DNA from: a virus | IMG/VR virus record: IMGVR_UViG_3300017728_000025 | Location: 1 to 42,339 of that record | DNA: 42,339 nucleotides | Reading direction: 5' to 3' (one strand) | Shown: positions 20,401 through 29,400 of the stretch, one piece after another | Position numbering within the stretch: the first letter of the stretch is position 1 | Layout: every line of letters begins with the position of its first letter | Position numbers and translations under genes: made by a program | Notes under the pieces: model-generated | The model's database searches: none | What the model was told of the DNA's origin: nothing | The model's input: the letters and a program-made list of their open reading frames with translations, nothing else

Positions 20401-23400
20401 CTCGTTCGGTGATTTAGAAAACAATCAAAGTGTTGAATTAGCATTAGAGAAAAAAGATTTTGTACAGGACCCTCAATTATTTACATTGTCCTTCCCTGAA
20501 GATACAACAGGTGTTGTTGATAGAATAGATGTTTTAAACACAAAACATCAATACTTTGATGTACCTGAAGTAGTAATCACACAATCAACAGATGGTACTC
20601 AGGCAAAAGCAACAGCCGTACTGGATAATAATGGATTAATAAGTTCTATAAATGTTACTGAACAGGGAACAGGTTATACAGATACACCTGGTCTTACAAT
20701 TATTACTGGCGAATTAAGTGTAGGAAATATATCAACAAAATTAGCAAGTGTAAGTGCAAGATCCTCTGGCACCATCACATCGGTTACACAAAATACAAGC
20801 GGTAGTGTAATAAGCAGTAATATTTCAAATATTAATTCTTTAGGCACAATAACAATCGCAGATAACTTTGGTGCAACAGCATCCTTTAATTTAAGTTCTA
20901 TAACAGATGTAGCAAATATTACAACAGCGATTAATTCTGATGCAACAATTAATGCTAACATTACAGCATATACAATAGACAATTATATTTCTAATAATGG
21001 TAATGTAGTAATTAATAAAGGATTAAAAATATCTGGTAATGACTTTACTGTTGGAGGCCACTCACCTACATTAGCAAATCTAAATATTACTGCTGGAAGA
21101 TATCAGCCAAGACAGAGATATGCACTTAATGTTGCAAACAACACCCAAACTTCAGATATAGTAGTTTCAGTTGATAATTTAGCAGTAGCAAGTAACAAGT
21201 ATGTTTTTGATGCAGGAGATAGATGGCAAATTACAGCACCGTCTACAGTTTCAGGAAATAGTAGTATAAGTTATGTTTTAAATACAGGTGTAGTAAACGC
21301 AAATACATCGTTCCATAGTAACAACATTACAGAGTATGATGGTAATTATCCGTTTGTAGATGTTTACCTTAACGGTACAAAGATAGAAAATCCAGGTTAT
21401 GAAACAAGGTATCAAGTAGATAATACAACAACAATTACATTCCCAAATGTTGGCTTGTTACCTGATGAGCAAATTGTAGCAGGTTCAAATGTTTATATTG
21501 TTGAAAGAGCAACTATAGATTTAGAAGATGCATATCAAGGAGACTTACCTGGTAGTACTTTAAATGTAAAAGCAACTACTAATGATGACATAGCAGTACA
21601 TGTTAAGAGTGTAAGAATATATGAAATAACACCTGATGCAAAAGATGACGAAGTAATATTAATTGATATAGATGATACATCAAGATTCCTTAAGAAACCT
21701 AGCGGTGTTAGAGAAAGTAATTTATGGCCTAAAACAGGAAACGTAACATATCAAGGATTACAAGATAGTAAATACAATCCTTTGCCTAACGCAGGATATG
21801 TAAATGAAAAAGATGTAAACTTTAGTGCATTTGACCTAGGCGGTGTTACAGAATTATTTGGTAATAACATAAAATTCAAACCAACAGGTAATGATTTTAT
21901 CCATGTTGCTAAGAGTGAAAATTTAGACTGGAATGTTTATAAATTAAAACAAGCAAATAAAGGTAATGTAAATTTTGTTGAACAAGATGCAATTACAGAC
22001 ACAGCATATTTATATACAGAAAGAAGTCTATTTAATTATGTAGACAGCAACCAATTATTAGGTAATGATTTATCTAGGTATTTAGATTATGCATTAGTAG
22101 TTAAAAAAGCAGACATTACAGATGAGTTTGTTATATGGCAAAATGAAGATATTGTAAGAAGAAAATCTGTACAGATATCAAACTTTGGTAGAGCGAATAT
22201 GATCACTGCTAATATAGGCGCAATAGCACCTACAAGAGTAGTAAGTATTGCAAATATACAGCCAGCCATTAGTGCTTATACAAGTGCAGACGCAAATATT
22301 ATAGGCAGTAATACTATACAAATCTCCGGCTCACAAGGCACACTAGCAAACGGAGATACAGTTGAATTCTTTGTAAGCAGTATAACCGACAGATCATTTA
22401 CAACAAGTAATGTATCCTATGTAACAATTACTGATACTGCTAATTTAAAAAACACATCATTAGCAGATAGAACATTAAACTTTACAGAAAATGCTAGTTA
22501 TGAATTTGCAAACGTAAAATATACAGGTAATTCTCAAATAATACCTTTAGAAAGTTTAGAAATGGCAGTTTATAATGCTAATGCAGATAGTACAGTAAGT
22601 TATTTTAACAAAAGTAATATTATACTTCCAGCAACACATTTGCCTGCTACTAATACAAGTGTTACATTAACAACATTCCATACAGGTAAATTAAAACTTG
22701 GTGTTGCAAATATAAATTTACATGGTGCAGGTATTGTTGCCGCAAATAATGTTGTAAGATTATCAGCAACTAATACAACTTATAACAACGCATCGTTTAC
22801 AGTTACAGACGTAGATACTGCAAATAATACAATTACTATTGATATTGATATTTTCAATAAAAACATTGATCTTTCAGATGATTTTGACAATCAATTTTTA
22901 GAACCTGCAGAGTTAGGGATCACAGGATTTGTATTTGAAGAACAGTATCCTTTACATGCACAAAGACATACTATTAGTAATGTTAGTTTAACAGGATTTA
23001 CAGTTCAACAAGCAAACGTCACAGCAAATATAGATTCTGGAAATTTATCTTATGGTATTTTTGGTAAAACAGAGATTACTGCTACAGATCATGATTTAAC
23101 ATCTGGAGAATTAATTAAATTATCAGCAAATGCATACTCTGGATTCTATTATGTAGAAAGTGCAAGTAAAGATACATTTAAGATTGATGCACCTTATAAT
23201 TCAAGTATACCTGCAAGTGGAAATATTATTCCAGAAGGTATAACTATTACAACTGATACAGCACACGGTATAAACGTTTCTTATGCAGGTAAGAGAATTG
23301 CTGTTCATTTAGCAGAACCTAGATATTATAACCAAGTTTATACAGTAAGTGATGTAACTACTAATACTATTTTAGTTGAAAATGGTGCTTTTGCATTCTA

Positions 23401-26400
23401 TCCCTATTCAGTTGTACAGGAAAACGCAGTACTTACAACATTAGATCACGGTTCAATGACCCTCAACAATTCATTAATTAATATTAATAATGTAAACTCT
23501 CCAGAATCTATAAAAGAAGAATTTAATAGACAAATGGATTTGAGAAGAGGATTAATTGACGACAACGGCTTGACAATTCCAATGCTTAATAACATAGAAT
23601 GTAGTGAAAAAGTATATGCAGGAGTTCCCTCTACAGAAGTACAGGGTTCAGGTCCTTATGTACCGAGATCTCCTAATATGGAAGGTTTAGAACTTAAAGG
23701 TGTGATGCCTTTTGCTACAGAAGACGATTTAAAATATGGATTCCCAGGGGAAAATATAGATGACGTTGATATGATCACTGATCATAGAGCGAGGCCCGGC
23801 GATTGGCCACCATTTGGATTAAGAAATCCAAAAATTCCAGGTAAGAATACAGGTACGGTGCCATCAAATACACAAATTCCATTATACGATATTAAAGGCA
23901 GTGGCAAAAATAGACGTAGAGCAGACTATATTGGGGTTCCTATACTTGATCCTACTAAAGCATTTGCGGCTTTAGATGTTAAACAATGTGAAATTTGTGC
24001 ACCTGCACCGCCCCCAGTATCATCAAGTGTATCAAATGCTAATGGTAAAAGATATATTAATAAAAATTACGGCGGAACTATTACAGTAAGTGCTTCAGGC
24101 AATGGTAAAGGTAAAAGACCATGGCAAGGAACTTACTCAGGATATTATAAAACCACTGGACCTAAAAGAGGACAAGTTTCACAATTCGGTGGTAGTAAAC
24201 ACATGCCAGCAGATGCATTATTAGGCGCAATAACATGGGCTGATAATGGAAGTAGAAATACATTTAGTTTAAGTTGTACGTTTAGTGAAGCAGGAACTTT
24301 CTATGTACATGCATATTACTCTGCAAAAAATACCGGGGGATCGGCCTCAATTAGCATAAGTGGTGCGGCAAGTGGTAGTACTTCTCCAAAGCACTTAGGA
24401 AAAACAGATTCCAATTTTAGTGGTCCTGGTAGTGTAATACCGTTTACCGTAACAGCAGGACAAACAGTAACAATAAACGGAGTAGCACAATGGGGCAGTA
24501 ATCACTGGAACTCTGTTGGATTCCATTTAAGTACAAGAGCAGGTTCGTTAAGTACAACAGCAACAATAGAAGATCCTGCAACATCAACACCTACAGAAAC
24601 TGCAAATACTACTACAGGATCTTCCTTAGTACAAACTGAGTTTATAGAACAGTCAACAAGAGAATGGAAGAAAGGAAATGCTGGAAAAGACGATGAATGG
24701 TTGTTCAATCCTGGTGCAAGTGGAATAATAGAAATACTATTTGACATGTATAGCGGTGCAGACGGATTAGAAGTTTATCAAGGAGACCAAGTTACACAAT
24801 CATCCTTAATATCATCAACTCAACCACAAAATTTAAGTGTTCTATCAGAAGCAGAAAAAAGTGAAATATTAACAAATGCTAGAAAACCAGGTGCAGGACA
24901 AAATACTGGACAATCGGGTGTAATAAGAAATTATATAGAAAGTTCTATATCAGCACCAAATAATACAGGTGTAAAATACGGTGGTGCCTTAAGATTTAAT
25001 TTTAATAAAACTTCAGGCGACTATATAAAAATTAAAGTATATAAATCAAGTAGTGTTTATAGATTTGTATTAAAATACCCTAAAGTAGGCCCTAATATTC
25101 CTAATCCAGGAGTAAATCCGACCACAACAGGAGCATGTGATACAGCAAGTGACGGAAATACAACTGTCACTGGCAACAGTTTACCACAAACACCAATAAA
25201 TACACCAGTAGGTGGCGGTAGTAATACCGGAGGCGGAAACACTGGTGGTGGAAACACTGGTGGTGGTACTACTGGCGGCGGAGCCGGTGGCGGCGGTAGA
25301 CGTGGCGGCGGTGGCGGCGGAGGCGGCGGTGGCGGTGCCGTAAGAAGAGTTCAAGCACAAGCAAATAAAACGTATGGGCCTGTTTATACACCACCTCCTG
25401 TTGAAAAATTCCCTCAACCTTCACCTATAACACCTTATAAACCGGGATTCCCTATTGCTCCGATATCACCTTTACCTGTACAGGTGCCTTTCACTCCATT
25501 TATTACACCTAGTATAGTAGGAGGCGGAAATTTAATAACATCTAGTTGGCAAAAGGGCATAAAAAATATTAGAGCTGGCGGAAATAATCCTGGCGCATTT
25601 TTTAGTGCTAATTTTGGTGATGTAGGTTTGCCTAGTTTAGCAGGTTACAGATTTATACCAAATGTTTTAAGAAAAACAACAAAAATTACAAAAGCAAACA
25701 ACATTGGAAGGTTTATACCATTAGAAGGTAACCAGTATGTGAATACAACTATGCAAAAAGTAACCGGTGGTAAGAAAATACCATTGGCAACACCACTTGC
25801 AGAGAAGGTACCGTTTAAACCTAGTCCTTTAAGAGCAATAGACGTCAAAGAGTACAACTATAACTTTATAACAAAGTTAAATAATCCGTATTTTACAAAA
25901 TCTGGTAATGCTATTAGTTTCCAAGCACAAAAAATAGGTGGAGATCTTGTTTTACCTGACGGAAGTAGTATAAGAAATATACTTGGAGACGCAAGTGGTA
26001 TAAATGCAGACAACGTATTAATAAGATACCCAGGAAACGAATTAGTTGACTTTGTAAACCGAGGAGATAATCCTCCAACATACGATTATCTACCAGGTGA
26101 TACAACTATTCCAGACGAATTAGGACAACCTGATGTAGATAATATAGATTTCAATAGAGGAGGCGGATTCTCTATACAACCTTTACTAAGGACTCCAGAA
26201 GGTAATTACATTCCTGGTGGCCCACAAGTAGGATGTCACTTAACACAGCCTACACCTGGATTCAACATACCAATGGATAACATGACTGGTATAAAACCAG
26301 GCGATGAACTTATTATTAATAATAGAAAATATGTTTTCCCAGGCAGTGACCCTAAAGTTGTAAGAAATACTTTAATGTGCGGACCTGCTGGTAGCGGAAT

Positions 26401-29400
26401 CGAAGTTAAAGACACTAAAGTTAATGGTAAAGATGCTATAAGAATTAGTAGTTGTAGTGGTGCACCAATTATTATTAGAGATGGTTGTGCAGGCGGTGTT
26501 TATAAGGAAGTATTAGACTTTCATGTTGTAAGAGGTTTCGATCAAAGTGTAGTAGACACTAGTAACACATTAGTTTTACCAGCGATTTTCGGTACAGCAA
26601 ATACTGTTACAACAGCAAGTTATAATACTTACGGCCCACAGGGAGATAACACAGGTGTTGCTACAAGTGGTGGTTCAGATATAACAAGTGAGCAAGGCGT
26701 AGGTGCAATATTATCAAGTAGTTCAGTTAGTAAATCAACTGGAGGCAGTGGTTATGTTGTAGGAGATAGATTAAGACTAGTTGGAGGTACTCCAATAGCA
26801 GATCCTTACGGTAGTGTTACAGAAATCTGTATAGATGCACCAGGAGCCGGATATTCTGATACTGCAAATGTTGTAGTTTATATAGGAGACGGTAATACAC
26901 CTGGTAGTGGTGCTAAAGCAGGTAGTGTTATATTAGATGATGAAGGCGGAATTAAAACTATTCTAATGGTAACCGGCGGTGAAGGCTACGATGTAACTAA
27001 ACCACCTAAAGTAAGAATTATAGATTTAAATGACACTGGTTTAGTAATACCAGCATCGGCACATGCAAAAGTGGCTTCAGGAGATAGTGTACCTCCTAGA
27101 GTAGCAAAATTTGTTGTTACTAGTATAGATGCTGTAGGAACAATTACAAGTTTACAAATTATTGATAGGGGTATTTATAAAGTATTCCCAAGTGATTTAA
27201 CAATGGGTATTCCTTTAGAGTACGACTATGTTAATCTAGGAGATGAAACAGGTACAGATGCAGATGGTAATTTCTTCCAAGGAACAGGGTTAGGACAATT
27301 TGATCCATTAGCAGACGGCAAACGTTTAGGCTCACCAGGAGGATACGATCCGATTAATGACACATTAGGTGGCGGGTCAGGTGCTAGGGTGTTCTTAACA
27401 TCAAGAGAGATACCAGATTGCTCAGAAAAAGGAAATGCAAGAAGTCAGTTAGGTTTACCAGAAAGAGTTACAGAAATAAATATACCAGAAGATATTACAG
27501 CATGTTTTAATAACAATTTAGCAGGTCCTGGATATGATGAAGACTTATATTTAGAAACAGAGCCAGTAAACGATTGTATTACAGCAATTAAAATTAGACA
27601 TCCAGGTTTCGATGGTGTAAGATTAGATGAAAATGTTCCAGGATTCTTAGATAGAATAGGATTACCTAGAGGTGATTACAACCAAGACATGCTATGTATG
27701 GTATCAACAGTAATTACAAAATCTTTTGAACAAGATAGAGACAATAGTGTAGGTACAACAACTGGATTTGATATATTAGATGTAGACGGTTACGGTACAT
27801 CTGGATTTGCAACATCAGAAGCAACAACATTAGAGATTAATTGTGTAGATAATTTAAGAACAGACCCTAATAGTTTATTTGGTGTAGCAGGAAATACAGG
27901 CGGAGACGACTCGGCAAATAATGTTGGACTATCATTTACAACTGATTTATATCAATATGAATTAAGAAGATTAGATGGCGGCCCTGTTAATACGGTTAAC
28001 CTACAACAAAACTGTGATGTTTATTATTTAGAAAGTCATAGGTTTGCAAACACATCTGTTATAAGCAGTCACACTCATATAGATGATGGTAATGTATCTA
28101 TTGCAAATTATGATAAAGTTTGGATAGATGAATATGTTGATTCTGCTAATAGTATAAATGGCTGGGCATATATAGAAAACAATAGTCTAAAAAGATATCA
28201 TGAAAGTTTAGTTGATTCTAAATTTGTAAATAATACTATTATTTACGATTCAGAAACAGGTGAAAAAGATTGGGACCTTTACGAATATGATCCTTTTAAA
28301 GGTGTTATACCAGGATTTATAGACAAAGAGATAGACTTTGTAAGCGAAAGTGATCCGGTAGTTTATAATCAAGCAAGAACAAGATTTGGTAGCAAGGACG
28401 TTGGTAAAGTCTGGTGGGATACAAGTACAATAAGATACAGATGGTACGAACAAGGCTCTTCTAATAGAGAACGTTGGTTAAATTGGGGTAAGACATTCCC
28501 TGGTAGTAGTGTAACTTTATACGAATGGGTAGAAAGTAAATCACTACCTCAATCATATATTGGCACAGGCACGCCTAAAAATGCATTAGACTATGTAACA
28601 GAAACATTTAAAGATCCTGTAACAGGAGTAAACCAAACATGTTATTATTACTGGGTACAAAACAAACAAGAATTAGATAATCATGTTGCAACAGATTTAA
28701 ATAGACAATATTCAACATTTGAACTTGCAAGATTGTTAGCAGATCCAGTAGGTCAAGGATTGCCTTTGATTAGTTTTGTTAGTGATACATCGTTTGTACT
28801 TACAAATGCTAGTTCAATAATAAAAGAAGAAGATCAAAATTTACAGATTAATTTAAGTAGAAACTTAAATCCAATTGGGCAGAAACATGATGCTTGGAAA
28901 CTTCTCAGAGAAGGCGACAATAATAGTGTGATCCCAGAAGATTTAGGAAACAAATTAATAGATAGTTTATGTGGTAATGATGCTAGTGGTAAAAGTGTAC
29001 CAGACCCATTACTAAGTGAAGTAGAAAAATATGGTGTTGCATTTAGACCTAGACAATCTATGTTTAAAAATGTAAAAGATGCAAGAAGAGAACTAGCATA
29101 TAGTTTAAATGAAATACTTGCAGACATTAAATTAAATAGTGAATTCGTAAATTGGGACAAAGATTTACCAGCAAGTAGAACTTATATAGAAACAGTAAAT
29201 TGGTTTGACACTATAAGAGTAGACGCATTTAATAATAAAAAAATTAGATACGATAGTTCTTATAAACCTATTTTAAATGTTGGTAGTATTTCTGAACTTA
29301 CTGCTATTACAGGCTCTATCAAAGACGGTGCAATTATACAAGTACAGCCTAATGTAACAAGTAGATACGAACTTTGGAAATATGTTTCTAAGACAAATAC

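Noticed and set aside
25181-25417. Antisense Ala/Thr/Ser-rich frame over the glycine tract
   Set aside because: It is the complement of the GGC/GGT repeat; the low-complexity composition explains it.
26731-27200. Tandem DNA repeat or CRISPR-like array
   Set aside because: The similarity is at protein level (GxGY units) with diverged bases and unequal lengths; no regular repeat-spacer pattern exists.
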